Shown here piece after piece: positions 9,439 to 18,810 of a DNA stretch of 64,000 nucleotides; the first letter of the stretch is position 1; the number at the start of each line of letters is the position of its first letter. Origin of the DNA: Kofleriaceae bacterium (GTDB taxonomy: Bacteria > Myxococcota_A > Polyangia > Haliangiales > Haliangiaceae); contig JACKDR010000030.1 in NCBI GenBank assembly GCA_020633495.1, positions 19,478 to 83,477 on the forward strand, given 5' to 3'. Under the pieces are notes generated by a model, which worked only from the letters and a program-made list of their open reading frames with translations, was not told the DNA's origin and made no database searches. Both the position numbers and the translations under genes were made by a program.

Positions 9439-11448
9439 ATGATCCCGCCCTCGTTGCGCCCGCGGTTGTGGCGCGAGGACGACTGGCGCGCGGTGCTGCG
9501 AGCCCGCCTCGCGGTGCTCCGCGACGAGCAGCCGGTCGACGGCGGCAAGGTCCTCGACGTCGCGCGCGCGCTCGAGCACGTCGAGCCCGATCGCGCGCAC
9601 GCGCTCGACGCCTACCTGCTGGCGTGGTCGGCGGCGCGCTCGCGCGAGGCCCTGGCCGCGGCGCACCGGCTCGCGCTCGAGCTGCGCCGCATGGACACCG
9701 TGGCGCAGCTGGCGACGGTGGCCCACGAGCGCGGCGGCGATCGCGCGATGCGCTGGGTCGCCGCGGCGGCGTGGATCGACGGCGGCGAGCCGGCCCGCGC
9801 GGTGCGCGCGCTGGGCGCGGCCCGCGACGACGGCGACGAGCGGGCGGCGTCGGCGCTGGCCGCGATCGAGGGCAGCCTCGCCGATCCGCGCGGCGAGGTC
9901 GCGCGGTGGTACGAGCGCGGCGCCGTCGGCGGTGCCGCGGGCGCGGCGGCGCTCCTGCACGCGGCCCGGCTGGCGCGGCTGACCGGGATGGGCGACGAGA
10001 CCCGGGCCCGCCTGCTGCGCGCGGCCCTCGATCGGTGCCCCGAGGACGACGAGGTCGCGCGCGGCGTCGAGGACCTGCTGCTGGTCCGCGGCAACCCCGA
10101 CGAGCTGCTGACGTTCTACAAGATCCGCCTGGCCACCCGGCAGGAGCCGCGCGCCTGGGCCGACGAGGTGCGCGCGGCCGCGACCCGGCTGGTGATCGGC
10201 GGCGTCGCGCCCGGCCTGGGCCTGCGGCTGGTCCGGCGCGGCCTCGAGCACGCCTACGGCGCCGGCCTCGCCGACGTGCCCGGCCACCTGGCGTCGTGGG
10301 CGGTGCTGGTCGATCACGCCCGCACCGTGCACGCCACCCGCGAGCTGGTGCCGCTGATCGTGCAGGGCCTCAAGCTGCCGCTGGCCGACGACGATCGCCT
10401 GTACCTGGCGCGGGTCGGGCTCGAGGCGGTGTGGCGCGAGGCCGGCGACGACGACGCGGCGCGCCCGTACGCGGCGGTGGTCGCCGAGCTGGTGCCGGAT
10501 CACGTCGACGTCCGCGACTTCGTCGTCGAGCACACCTCGCCGGGGACGCCGATCGCCGAGGACGATCAGCTCGGCATGGCGCTGTCGCTGGTCTACCTCG
10601 ACGAGGTCGACGGCAAGGTCGACGCCGCGCCGATGAGCAGCCGCGAGCCCGCCGGGCTGGCCGCGGCGCGGCCGGCGGCCGCCGCGCGCCCTGCCGGCGC
10701 CGGTGGTCGCGGCGCCGCCCAGGGCGATCGTGGCGGCCGCGGCGCCGGCGCCAGCGCGCACCGAGGCCGCGGTCAGGACGCGCCGCACCTGCCGCCGCCG
10801 GCGCGCGCCCGGCGTGGCTGGAGCACGCGCACCGCCGAGATGGTCGCGCTCACCGACGAGGCCTCCGAGGTCACCGCCGCGGCGGTCGCCGCCACCACGG
10901 CGGCGCCGCTGCCGCCGGCGCCGGCGCCCGGTCCGGTCGCGGCCGTCGCGCCGTCGCCCCCGCCCGCCGCCGCGCCTCTGGACTCGCCCGCGCCGCCGCC
11001 GAGCCTGCCGGCGATCGCCGTGGCCCGCGCGCCGACCGCGCGGCTGCCCGCGCTGCCGGTCATCCCGCAGACCGCGATGGCGGCGCTGCGGCGGATCAGC
11101 GAGAAGGTCGCGGTGCCGCGCCCGGCGCCCGAGCCCGCGGGCGCGCTCGAGCGGGCGCGCCGCGTCGTCGTGCCGGTCGACGTCGCGGTCGAGCTGCCCG
11201 ACGGCTCGACCCGCGCCACGGTCGCACGCGACATCTCGACCACCGGCCTGTTCCTGATGCTGCGCGACGACATCGACCTCGGCGCCGAGCTCGGCCTCGA
11301 CCTCGAGCTACCCGCCGGCGACGGCCTGGCGGTGACCCGCCACCGCTGCTGGGCCCGGGTCGTCCGCCGCACCGGCGACGGCTACGGCCTGGTGCTGATC
11401 GATCCGGCGCCCGACCTGATCGAGACGATCGCGGCGCTCGCGGTCTGA
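9439..11448 (+). CDS. Helical-repeat protein with C-terminal PilZ (c-di-GMP-binding) domain
   Basis: About 669 residues from ATG 9439. Residues 1-400 are almost entirely amphipathic helices of TPR/HEAT-like spacing. A Pro/Ala-rich linker (about 400-560) follows, then a PilZ domain with both c-di-GMP signatures: an Arg cluster (ERARR) and, about 25 residues on, DISTTG matching DxSxxG. In the linker (about 10660-10800) the annotated frame gives Gly/Arg-rich text while the next frame gives VVAAPPRAIVAAAAPAPA, so two compensating indels are suspected; the stop and total length are unaffected. Likely a cytoplasmic c-di-GMP effector that couples the messenger to a protein partner. The neighbouring diguanylate cyclase at 11455 is convergent. 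Confidence 0.78.
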   Translation: MIPPSLRPRLWREDDWRAVLRARLAVLRDEQPVDGGKVLDVARALEHVEPDRAHALDAYLLAWSAARSREALAAAHRLALELRRMDTVAQLATVAHERGGDRAMRWVAAAAWIDGGEPARAVRALGAARDDGDERAASALAAIEGSLADPRGEVARWYERGAVGGAAGAAALLHAARLARLTGMGDETRARLLRAALDRCPEDDEVARGVEDLLLVRGNPDELLTFYKIRLATRQEPRAWADEVRAAATRLVIGGVAPGLGLRLVRRGLEHAYGAGLADVPGHLASWAVLVDHARTVHATRELVPLIVQGLKLPLADDDRLYLARVGLEAVWREAGDDDAARPYAAVVAELVPDHVDVRDFVVEHTSPGTPIAEDDQLGMALSLVYLDEVDGKVDAAPMSSREPAGLAAARPAAAARPAGAGGRGAAQGDRGGRGAGASAHRGRGQDAPHLPPPARARRGWSTRTAEMVALTDEASEVTAAAVAATTAAPLPPAPAPGPVAAVAPSPPPAAAPLDSPAPPPSLPAIAVARAPTARLPALPVIPQTAMAALRRISEKVAVPRPAPEPAGALERARRVVVPVDVAVELPDGSTRATVARDISTTGLFLMLRDDIDLGAELGLDLELPAGDGLAVTRHRCWARVVRRTGDGYGLVLIDPAPDLIETIAALAV

Positions 11449-11454
11449 GGCAGG

Positions 11455-12426
11455 TCAGCCCGCGGGGGCGACCGTGACGCGGTCGCGGCCGGCGCGCTTG
11501 GACGCGTACATCGCGGCATCGGCGCGGTCGATCGCCGCCGCCAGGTCCTCGCCCGGCCGTCGCTGCGCGACGCCGATCGACACCGTGACCCGCAGCGACG
11601 CGTCGCCGACGGCGATCGCGGTCGCGGCGACCGCGCACCGCGCCTGCTCGGCGATGCTGCTCGCGGTCGCCAGGGTCGCGCCCGGCAGCACGACCACCAG
11701 CTCCTCGCCGCCCCAGCGGACCAGGGCGTCGTCGCGCCGGATCAGCCCGGCCAGGGTCCGGGTCACGGTGCGCAGGACCTCGTCGCCCATGGCGTGGCCG
11801 TGGTCGTCGTTGACCGCCTTGAAGCGATCGACGTCGACGAACAGCACCGACAGCGGATCGCGATCGTCGGCCGGCACCGCCGGCTCGGTGAGGGCGCGGC
11901 GGTTGAGCGCGCCGGTCAGCGGATCGATCCGCGCCAGGTGGGCCAGCCGCGACACCTCGATGTGGGGCGCCGAGATCGCCGCGAGCAGCACCAGCACGGC
12001 CTCGTCGTCGTCGGTGAAGTGGCCGCTGGTCGCCGCCGCCACCGACAGCACGCCCAGGCAGCGCGCGCCCGACAGCACCGGGACCCCGAGGAACGCGCCG
12101 ATCGTCCGGCTCTGATCGGAGCGGATCAGGAAGCGGGCGTCGGTCGCCGGATCGTCGCTGCGCAGCGACTGGCCGTGCTCGGCGATCCAGCCCAGCAGGC
12201 CCTCGCCGCGCTCGAACTCGAAGGCGGCGTCGAGGTGGAGGGGCTCGCCGGCGCGGGCCACGGCGAGCAGGCGGCTGCCGGTGGGATCGAGCAGCCGCAG
12301 CGACGCGTGCGGGGTCCGGGTCAGCCGCGCCGCGGTCGCCGCGATGTGCTGGAGCAGATCCTCGAGCGTCATCCGCGCCTGCAGGGCGTGCGCGAGCTCG
12401 GCCAGCTGGGTCAGCTCGGCGTGCAT
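11455..12426 (-). CDS. GAF-GGDEF diguanylate cyclase
   Basis: A 323-residue soluble protein. Residues about 15-165 form a GAF sensor domain (LLQHIAATAARLTRTPHASL, then IGAFLGVPVLSG and LGVLSVAA). The GGDEF domain follows from RIDPLTGALNRRAL, with FVDVDRFKAVNDDHGH for metal and substrate binding and active site RWGGEEL (GGEEL is an accepted variant of GGEEF). The inhibitory I-site RxxD is present as RRDD, five residues before GGEEL, so product feedback inhibition is expected. It makes c-di-GMP from two GTP. Its ATG overlaps the stop of the FHA gene by one base, giving an FHA-GGDEF transcription unit, and its product could act on the adjacent PilZ protein. Confidence 0.9.
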   Translation of the reverse strand: MHAELTQLAELAHALQARMTLEDLLQHIAATAARLTRTPHASLRLLDPTGSRLLAVARAGEPLHLDAAFEFERGEGLLGWIAEHGQSLRSDDPATDARFLIRSDQSRTIGAFLGVPVLSGARCLGVLSVAAATSGHFTDDDEAVLVLLAAISAPHIEVSRLAHLARIDPLTGALNRRALTEPAVPADDRDPLSVLFVDVDRFKAVNDDHGHAMGDEVLRTVTRTLAGLIRRDDALVRWGGEELVVVLPGATLATASSIAEQARCAVAATAIAVGDASLRVTVSIGVAQRRPGEDLAAAIDRADAAMYASKRAGRDRVTVAPAG

Positions 12427-13298
12427 CAGCCGCCGGTTCCGCGGCGCTGGTGCGCGCGCAGCCAGAGCTCGATCCACAGGCCGACGCCGTCGCTCATGCG
12501 GGTGAAGCGGACGTCGAGCCCGGGCGGCGCGCCGCCGATGACCGCGCCTCGCACCGACGTGACCTCGGCCTGGATCGCCAGCGGCGCCTGGCCGTCGGGC
12601 AACAGCGTCACCTCGCACGGCGTGCCGGGGGCGTCGAGCAGCTCGGTCGGGATGAACAGGCCGTCCTTGCGTAGCTCGGTGATCGTCACGTCGACGGTCA
12701 TCGCGTCGCTCGAGTAGACCGCCATCACCGACGCCGGCATCGGGATGTCGTCGACGACGTCACGCGAGGTGACCTGGCCGAGCCGCGAGCTCGGCACGTC
12801 GGCGGGCCAGACGTGGCCGCACGCGGTGCAGGTGGTGACGTCGAAGCCGACCCGGGTCCGGCACCGCGGGCAGGTGTGGTACTCGAGCGTGGCGCCCGCC
12901 ATCAGCGCGGCGACCTCGGGGACCTCGAAGGTCTCGGTGATCTCGTCGTCGTCGCCGTCCGGCAGCAGGCCCAGGGCCGGCGCCGGGCGCGGCGGGGGCG
13001 GGATCTCTCCGGGCTGGAGCCGCTCGATCCGGACCTCGCGCGGGCCCAGGGTCAGCTCGTCGCCAGGCTGCACCGGGGTCGGTCCGGTGACGCGGCGGCC
13101 GTTGAGCAGGGTCCCGGTGGACTGGCTGAGGTTGTCGACCGTGAGCTGGTCGCCGTCGATCCGGAGCACGAGGTGGCGGCGCGACACCGTCGGGGCGTTG
13201 AACCGGACCTGGCACGCGACCGACCGGCCGATCACCACCTCGCCGTCGGGCAGGGGGACTCGCTGGTCTTGGTAGACGAGGACGAAGCGGGCGCGCAC
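12426..13298 (-). CDS. FHA domain protein with zinc ribbon and PilZ-like C-terminus
   Basis: A 290-residue protein from GTG 13298. Residues 1-95 are an FHA phosphothreonine-binding domain (VVIGRSVACQVRF, VSRRHLVLRIDG, NLSQSTGTLLNGRRV). A Pro-rich and acidic linker leads to a zinc ribbon (CPRC ... CTACG, about residues 143-162). The last 95 residues resemble a PilZ beta barrel, but the DxSxxG motif is replaced by ITELRKDG and no RxxxR is seen, so c-di-GMP binding is doubtful. FHA domains read kinase output, so this protein could link Ser/Thr phosphorylation to the diguanylate cyclase encoded directly downstream in the same unit. Confidence 0.82.
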   Translation of the reverse strand: MRARFVLVYQDQRVPLPDGEVVIGRSVACQVRFNAPTVSRRHLVLRIDGDQLTVDNLSQSTGTLLNGRRVTGPTPVQPGDELTLGPREVRIERLQPGEIPPPPRPAPALGLLPDGDDDEITETFEVPEVAALMAGATLEYHTCPRCRTRVGFDVTTCTACGHVWPADVPSSRLGQVTSRDVVDDIPMPASVMAVYSSDAMTVDVTITELRKDGLFIPTELLDAPGTPCEVTLLPDGQAPLAIQAEVTSVRGAVIGGAPPGLDVRFTRMSDGVGLWIELWLRAHQRRGTGG

Positions 13299-13458
13299 GG
13301 GGTCTGGACGATGCTATCAACCTTCGGGCCCGGGCGCCCCTGGCCCGGTCGATTGGCCGCCGCGTTGCCAAAGACAACGCGCCGCGGTCGCCGTCGCCGA
13401 GGTTCCGCGAGGTTGCGAGGGCGTGACGAGTGGCATTCGTGTTGCTGCCTTGTTTCGC

Positions 13459-15723
13459 ATGCGCTGCCTCCGCGGGTCCGGGCTCCTGTCGCTGCTGATC
13501 CTCGGGGCGTGCGCCTCGTCGCACCCCATGGGCGGCGGCGGCGGCGACGACGCCGGCCTCCCGCCCGACGGCGGCGACGTCTCCCCCGACGCCGGCGGCG
13601 GGCCCGATGGCGGGGTCACCGAGCGGACCTGCACGACCCACTTCGCGCTGGCCCCCACCGGCGCCGTCACCGCGGTCGAGGTCGCCGGCGCCTGGGCCTG
13701 GGACGCGCGGACCCCGCTGGTCGATCCCGACGGCGACGGCACCTGGGAGGCCGCCCTCGACCTCGACCCCGGGATCTGGGCCTACAAGCTGGTCGTGACC
13801 CGGCCGGGCGGGACCACCGAGTGGATCCTCGATCCCGGCAACGCCTACCGCGCCTACGACGGCGGCATCGAGAACTCGGCGGTCCGGGTCCCCGACTGTC
13901 ACGTCCCGCTGCTCGAGATGATCGATCACCAGGTCGCCGGCTCGGGCACCGCCCACGTCCGGGTGCGGGTGGTGCGCGGCGCCGGCGGCGCGCCGGTGAC
14001 CCGCGACGGCGTCCACGTCGTGCTCCGCCACGACGCCAGCGAGGCCGAGGTCACCGACGGCGTCAGCTTCGACGGCGCCGTGGTCGACGTGTCGCTGGCC
14101 GGCCTCGCCGCCGGCAAGCACACGCTGGTGTTCGACGCCCAGGACGGCGATGGCGCCGCCGCCGAGCCGCTGCGGGTGCCGTTCTGGGTCGAGGCCGACG
14201 CCTTCGACTGGCGCGACGCCCTCATCTACATGGTCATGGTCGACCGCTTCCGCGACGGCGACCCGTCCAACGATCCCGGGCCGACGCCCGGCGCCGAGGC
14301 CGCGGCCGACTACCACGGCGGCGATCTGCGCGGCGTCACCCAGGCCATCGAGGACGGCACGTTCGACGATCTCGGGGTCCGCGCCCTGTGGCTGTCGCCG
14401 TTCGTCGAGAACATGCAGGGCATCGAGTCCGAGGACGGCCACGGCGTCACCGGCTACCACGGCTACTGGCCGGTCAAGGCCCGCGCGGTCGACCCGCGGC
14501 TCGGCACCCCCGCCGACCTCGACGCCATGGTCACCGCCGCCCACGCCCACGGCATCCGCATCCTCATGGACTTCGTCATCAACCACGTCCACGAGGATCA
14601 CGAGTACGTCACCGCCCACCCCGACTGGTTCCGCACCGGCTGCGAGTGCGGCCAGCCCGGCTGCGACTGGACCACCCACCGCCTCGACTGCTCGTTCCAC
14701 GCCTACATGCCCGACGTCGACTGGCAGAACGGCGCCGCCTCCGAGCAGATCATCAGCGACGCGCTGTGGTGGCTCGATCGCTTCGACCTCGACGGCCTGC
14801 GCGTCGACGCGGTCAAGCACGTCGAGGATCTGGCGATCCTCAACCTGTCGACCCGGGTCCACGAGACCTTCGAGCAGGGCGGCACCGACTACTTCCTGCT
14901 CGGCGAGACCGCGATGGGCTGGAACGGCGACGATCTGACCGCCAACCTGCCCGAGTACGAGACGATCTCGCGCTACATCGGGCCCGACGCGCTCAGCGGC
15001 CAGTTCGACTTCGTCCTCTATCACGCGACCGCGTACCGGGTGTGGGCCGACGACAGCAAGGGCATGCTGCACCTCGACTACTGGACCCGGATGAGCCAGC
15101 AGCAGTACCCGGCGGGCGCGGTCATGACGCCGTTCGTCGGCAGCCACGACAGCGAGCGGCTGGTGTCGCTGGCGACCTACGGCTCGGGCAGCGACCTGGT
15201 CCACCACAAGTGGCTGTCGCAGGGGCTGCCGCAGCCGCCGACCAGCCGCGAGCCCTACGACCGCGCCGCGATCGCGCTGACCTGGCTGTTCACGGTGCCG
15301 GGCGCGCCGCTCTTGTACTACGGCGACGAGTACGGCGAGGACGGCGGCGCCGACCCCGACAACCGCCACGACTGGAAGCCGGTGGGGCAGCGCTCGGCGT
15401 GGCAGGACGAGCAGTACGCCCGGGTCGCCCGCGCCGGCCGGCTGCGCGCCGAGCTGCCGGCGCTGCGTCGCGGCGACTACCGGGCCCTGACCGTGACCGA
15501 GGACGTGCTGTCGTTCGCCCGCACCTACCAGGGCCAGGCCGCGATCGTCGTCATCAACAAGAGCGGCGCCGCGATCGACGCGCCGGTGACCGTGCCCGCC
15601 GACGTCACCGGCGACGGCACGCTGACCGACCGGCTCGACCCCGGCGGCCGCACCGTGACCGTCGCCGGAGGTGCGATGACGGTGCACCTGCCGGCGCGCT
15701 CGGCCGCGGTCCTGGTGCCCTGA
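13459..15723 (+). CDS. GH13 alpha-amylase family lipoprotein with N-terminal carbohydrate-binding/E-set domain
   Basis: A 754-residue protein with signal MRCLRGSGLLSLLILGACAS (lipobox LGAC) and a Gly/Asp linker. Residues about 55-155 look like a CBM48/E-set domain (VEVAGAWAWDARTPL, WAYKLVV); another beta domain follows; the GH13 barrel starts near residue 253 (ALIYMVMVDRF). Catalytic residues by motif: nucleophile Asp450 in GLRVDAVKH, acid/base Glu483 in LGETAMG, Asp564 in GSHDSERL; conserved region I is DFVINHVHE. It probably hydrolyses or transfers alpha-1,4/1,6-glucans outside the cytoplasm. A GTG at 13423 would add 12 residues before the signal peptide and is less likely. It is divergent from the FHA gene. 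Confidence 0.88.
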   Translation: MRCLRGSGLLSLLILGACASSHPMGGGGGDDAGLPPDGGDVSPDAGGGPDGGVTERTCTTHFALAPTGAVTAVEVAGAWAWDARTPLVDPDGDGTWEAALDLDPGIWAYKLVVTRPGGTTEWILDPGNAYRAYDGGIENSAVRVPDCHVPLLEMIDHQVAGSGTAHVRVRVVRGAGGAPVTRDGVHVVLRHDASEAEVTDGVSFDGAVVDVSLAGLAAGKHTLVFDAQDGDGAAAEPLRVPFWVEADAFDWRDALIYMVMVDRFRDGDPSNDPGPTPGAEAAADYHGGDLRGVTQAIEDGTFDDLGVRALWLSPFVENMQGIESEDGHGVTGYHGYWPVKARAVDPRLGTPADLDAMVTAAHAHGIRILMDFVINHVHEDHEYVTAHPDWFRTGCECGQPGCDWTTHRLDCSFHAYMPDVDWQNGAASEQIISDALWWLDRFDLDGLRVDAVKHVEDLAILNLSTRVHETFEQGGTDYFLLGETAMGWNGDDLTANLPEYETISRYIGPDALSGQFDFVLYHATAYRVWADDSKGMLHLDYWTRMSQQQYPAGAVMTPFVGSHDSERLVSLATYGSGSDLVHHKWLSQGLPQPPTSREPYDRAAIALTWLFTVPGAPLLYYGDEYGEDGGADPDNRHDWKPVGQRSAWQDEQYARVARAGRLRAELPALRRGDYRALTVTEDVLSFARTYQGQAAIVVINKSGAAIDAPVTVPADVTGDGTLTDRLDPGGRTVTVAGGAMTVHLPARSAAVLVP

Positions 15724-15845
15724 CCGGCCGGCCGGCGCGCGGCCGGCGCCGGCGCGATCCCCGGCCGCGGCGCGCCGTCGAGCCTGGCCCCGGCTGACCG
15801 CCCGGATCGCACCGCTGGGCGCGGTCTTCCGGTAGCATCGAGGTC

Positions 15846-17339
15846 GTGGGGGGACTCGCACACGCTCTGTCGTTCGGGGCCTTCGCGCCGGCGGCCGGCC
15901 TCGCGGTCGCAGCCGGCGCCGTCGGCATCGCGTCACCGGTCGGCATCGCGTGCGCCGCGGCCGCGGTGGCGTGGACGGCGATCGACCTGCTCGTGGTCGA
16001 GCCTCGGCTGCGCGCCGGCGGCGGCGAGGTCGACGACGTCGCCACCGCGTTCCTGCGCAAGGCGCTGCGCGCCGGCAGCGTCGACCACGTCGCCCGCGAT
16101 CTCGCGGCCGCGCTGCGCGCCGGCTTCCCGCCGCAGGGGCCGCCGTGCGCGGTGCTGATCGCGCCGGGCGGCGCCGACGGCGCGATCCGGCAGGTCGTGC
16201 TGTGCGGCAAGGCGCCGGAGCTCGGCGACACCACCGCCGCGCTCGACTGGCTGGGCGCGGTCGGCGAGGCGCTCGATCGCGAGTCGCTGGCCCAGCTGTT
16301 CGATCTGCCGGTCGAGGAGGGCGGCGGCGACGGCCCGCGCGCGGTCGCCGCGATGCTCGACGCCGCGCACTGCGACGTCGTGCTGCCGCTGCGCCACCGC
16401 GGCCTGTTGCTCGGCGTGCTGATCGTCGCGCGGCCGCCGGGCACGGCCGCGGATCCGGCGACGACGCGGCTCTTGCGCGCGCTGCGCGCGTACACCACCG
16501 CGGCGGTGGCGCGGACGCTGCTCGACGCCGAGGTCACCCAGCAGGGCAAGCTGTCGCGCACCGTCGATCTCGCCACCGCGATGCAGGAGGCGATGATGCC
16601 GATGGAGAAGCCGGTGCGCCGCCCCGGCTTCGAGCTGCGCGGCCTGTTCCGGCCGGTCGCCGAGTGTGGCGGCGACCTGTGGATGTGGCGCGACCTCGGC
16701 GACGGCAAGGTCCTGCTGCTGACCGCCGACGCCACCGGCCACGGCGCGGCGCCGGCGCTGCTGGCCGCGGTCGCCAAGGGCACGGTCGACGCGCTGTGCC
16801 AGCTGTGGGGCGCCGAGGCCGATCCCGGCGAGCTCTTGGCCCAGCTCAACCGCGTCGTCTACCGGACCGGCAAGCGGCGCTACATGATGACCGCGTTCGC
16901 GGTCGTGATCGACGTGCCGCGCCAGACCATGCGCTTCGCCAACGCCGGCCAGAACTTCCCGGTGATGGTCAAGCAGCCGCGCGACGGCCAGCCCGGCGCC
17001 ACCGTCGAGGCGCTGATCGCGCGCGGCGACGCGCTCGGCGCCTCGCCGCGCGCCCGCTTCGACAACCACGACCGGCCGCTGCCGCCCGGCGATCGCCTGG
17101 TCATGTACACCGACGGCGTCGTCGACTGCGGCACGCCGGGGCGCGACCCGTACGGCGACAAGCGGATGCGCGCGCTGCTGGCCGGCACCGCCGGCGAGCG
17201 CGGCACCAAGGTGCCCGAGCTGCTGCTGGCCGAGCTCGAGGCCCACGCCGGCGGCCAGCCGATGGGCGACGACGTCACCGTGCTGGTCTTCGAGCTCACC
17301 GATCCGGGGCCCGCGGCGGGGCAGGAGGGCGAGGCGTGA
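15846..17339 (+). CDS. SpoIIE/RsbU-type PP2C phosphatase with N-terminal membrane and GAF-like region
   Basis: A 497-residue protein from GTG 15846. Two hydrophobic segments lie in the first 50 residues, followed by a GAF-like domain (about 60-220) and a PP2C phosphatase domain with the metal-binding signatures ECGGDLWMW, TADATGHGAAPAL, MYTDGVVDCG and GDDVTVLVF all intact. Such enzymes dephosphorylate anti-anti-sigma factors or other Ser/Thr phosphoproteins, so this may oppose the kinases encoded nearby. It overlaps the next gene by four bases (GTGA), which indicates translational coupling. The GTG is followed closely by hydrophobic residues, which supports the start. Confidence 0.82.
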   Translation: MGGLAHALSFGAFAPAAGLAVAAGAVGIASPVGIACAAAAVAWTAIDLLVVEPRLRAGGGEVDDVATAFLRKALRAGSVDHVARDLAAALRAGFPPQGPPCAVLIAPGGADGAIRQVVLCGKAPELGDTTAALDWLGAVGEALDRESLAQLFDLPVEEGGGDGPRAVAAMLDAAHCDVVLPLRHRGLLLGVLIVARPPGTAADPATTRLLRALRAYTTAAVARTLLDAEVTQQGKLSRTVDLATAMQEAMMPMEKPVRRPGFELRGLFRPVAECGGDLWMWRDLGDGKVLLLTADATGHGAAPALLAAVAKGTVDALCQLWGAEADPGELLAQLNRVVYRTGKRRYMMTAFAVVIDVPRQTMRFANAGQNFPVMVKQPRDGQPGATVEALIARGDALGASPRARFDNHDRPLPPGDRLVMYTDGVVDCGTPGRDPYGDKRMRALLAGTAGERGTKVPELLLAELEAHAGGQPMGDDVTVLVFELTDPGPAAGQEGEA

Positions 17340-18673
17340 TCGTCGGCATCGCCCTCGCGGTCGTGCTGGTCGTGGTGTGGGCGCTGGTCGCGTTCCTGCG
17401 ATCGCAGCGCGACGCCCAGCCGGCCGTGCACTGGGCCCTGGTCGAGTTCGCCGAGCAGTCGCTCGAGCTGGGCTCGGTGGTCGAGATCCTCGGCTTCGCC
17501 GGCGAGGCGGCGCGGGTCGTGTTCGCCGCCGAGCGCGCGGTCGCGATCCTGCCGATCGACGGCGAGTGGGAGGCGTCGCTGGTCGGCGCCGGCGACGGCG
17601 GCGAGGGCGCGGTGGTGGGGCGGGCGCCGGCGGGCGCCAAGGGCCTGTTCGGCTGGCTCAAGCACAACCGCGGCGTGATCCTCACCGAGGAGCTGGGCGA
17701 GGCCCGGTTCGGCGCGATGCGCCAGCCGGCGCGCCAGCTGATGGAGTTCGCCGGCTGCGACGCGATCATGCCGCTGGTCGATCGCCAGGAGGTGATCGCG
17801 GTGCTGGGCCTGCGGCGCAGCCGCAAGGTCCACGTCGATCGCGGCATCCTCGAGCTGTTCCAGGAGCAGACCGCGACCGCGTGCGGCAACGCGCGGCTGC
17901 ACGTCGAGGCCAGCCACGCCTTCTCGCTGGCCCGCGAGGTGTCGCTGGCCAGCGCCTTCCACGACTCGCTGGTCGCGGCGGCCCGCTCCGGCGAGGCCGG
18001 CGTGCTGGGCTGGGCCGGCGACGTCGAGGTCGCCGGCGAGGCCGGCAGCGACTTCTGGTCGGTCTACACGCTCACGGGGGGCCGCGTCCTGATGGTCGTC
18101 GGCGACTCGGTGGGCGCCGGCCTGGCCGGCTCGATGACGTCGGCGGTGGTCAAGAGCGCGTGCGACCTGCTGGTCACCGGCGACAAGCCGATCGAGGACC
18201 CGGCGGCGCTGCTGTCGATGCTGTCGCGCGCGCTGTCGCACGCATCGGCGCCGGTCCACGCCCGCACCTTCGCCGCGCTGTTCGATCCGGGGCGGGGCAT
18301 CGTCCGCTACGCCAACGCCGGCGGCCAGCTGCCCTACCAGGTCCGCGGCAGCGGCGAGCTCGGCGTCCTCGCCGGCAGCGGCCCGATGCTGGGCGACGCC
18401 TTCGAGTCGGGCTACCGCCTGTACGAGGTGCCGCTCGCGCCGGGCGACGCGTTCGTGCTGTACACCGACGGCCTGGTGCGGGCCGAGGATCCGCACCGCA
18501 ACGCCTACGGCGACCGGCGCCTGCAGAAGGTGATCGCGACCCAGGGCGGCAAGCCCGCCGGCGATATCCTGGCCGCGGTGCTGGACGCGGAGCGCAAGCA
18601 CCGCGGCGACCGACCGCTGGGCGACGACGCCGCGGTCGTGGTGGTGACGGTGGCGACGTCGACCCCGGCGTAG
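17336..18673 (+). CDS. Second SpoIIE/RsbU-type phosphatase, membrane-anchored, with GAF domain
   Basis: A 445-residue protein from GTG 17336, inside the stop of the preceding gene. One N-terminal transmembrane helix (VIVGIALAVVLVVVWALVAFL) precedes a GAF domain (about 30-200) and a PP2C domain with GSDFWSVY, VVGDSVGAGLAGSM, LYTDGLVRAED and GDDAAVVVV. The usual GHG after the second Asp is GAG, a small departure from the family, but the Asp residues that bind metal are kept. It looks like a tandem paralogue of the upstream phosphatase that diverged to read a different signal. Likely co-expressed with it. Confidence 0.8.
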   Translation: MIVGIALAVVLVVVWALVAFLRSQRDAQPAVHWALVEFAEQSLELGSVVEILGFAGEAARVVFAAERAVAILPIDGEWEASLVGAGDGGEGAVVGRAPAGAKGLFGWLKHNRGVILTEELGEARFGAMRQPARQLMEFAGCDAIMPLVDRQEVIAVLGLRRSRKVHVDRGILELFQEQTATACGNARLHVEASHAFSLAREVSLASAFHDSLVAAARSGEAGVLGWAGDVEVAGEAGSDFWSVYTLTGGRVLMVVGDSVGAGLAGSMTSAVVKSACDLLVTGDKPIEDPAALLSMLSRALSHASAPVHARTFAALFDPGRGIVRYANAGGQLPYQVRGSGELGVLAGSGPMLGDAFESGYRLYEVPLAPGDAFVLYTDGLVRAEDPHRNAYGDRRLQKVIATQGGKPAGDILAAVLDAERKHRGDRPLGDDAAVVVVTVATSTPA

Positions 18674-18810
18674 CGGCCGCGGGGCGGCGGGGCGGCGGGG
18701 CGGCGGGGCCGGCGCGCGTCCGGTCTATGGCTGGCGTGCACGTGCGCGGCTAACGGTCGGCGCGCGGCGGCGTCCTGGATCCGAACCGTCCCGACCGACT
18801 GGAGGATCCC

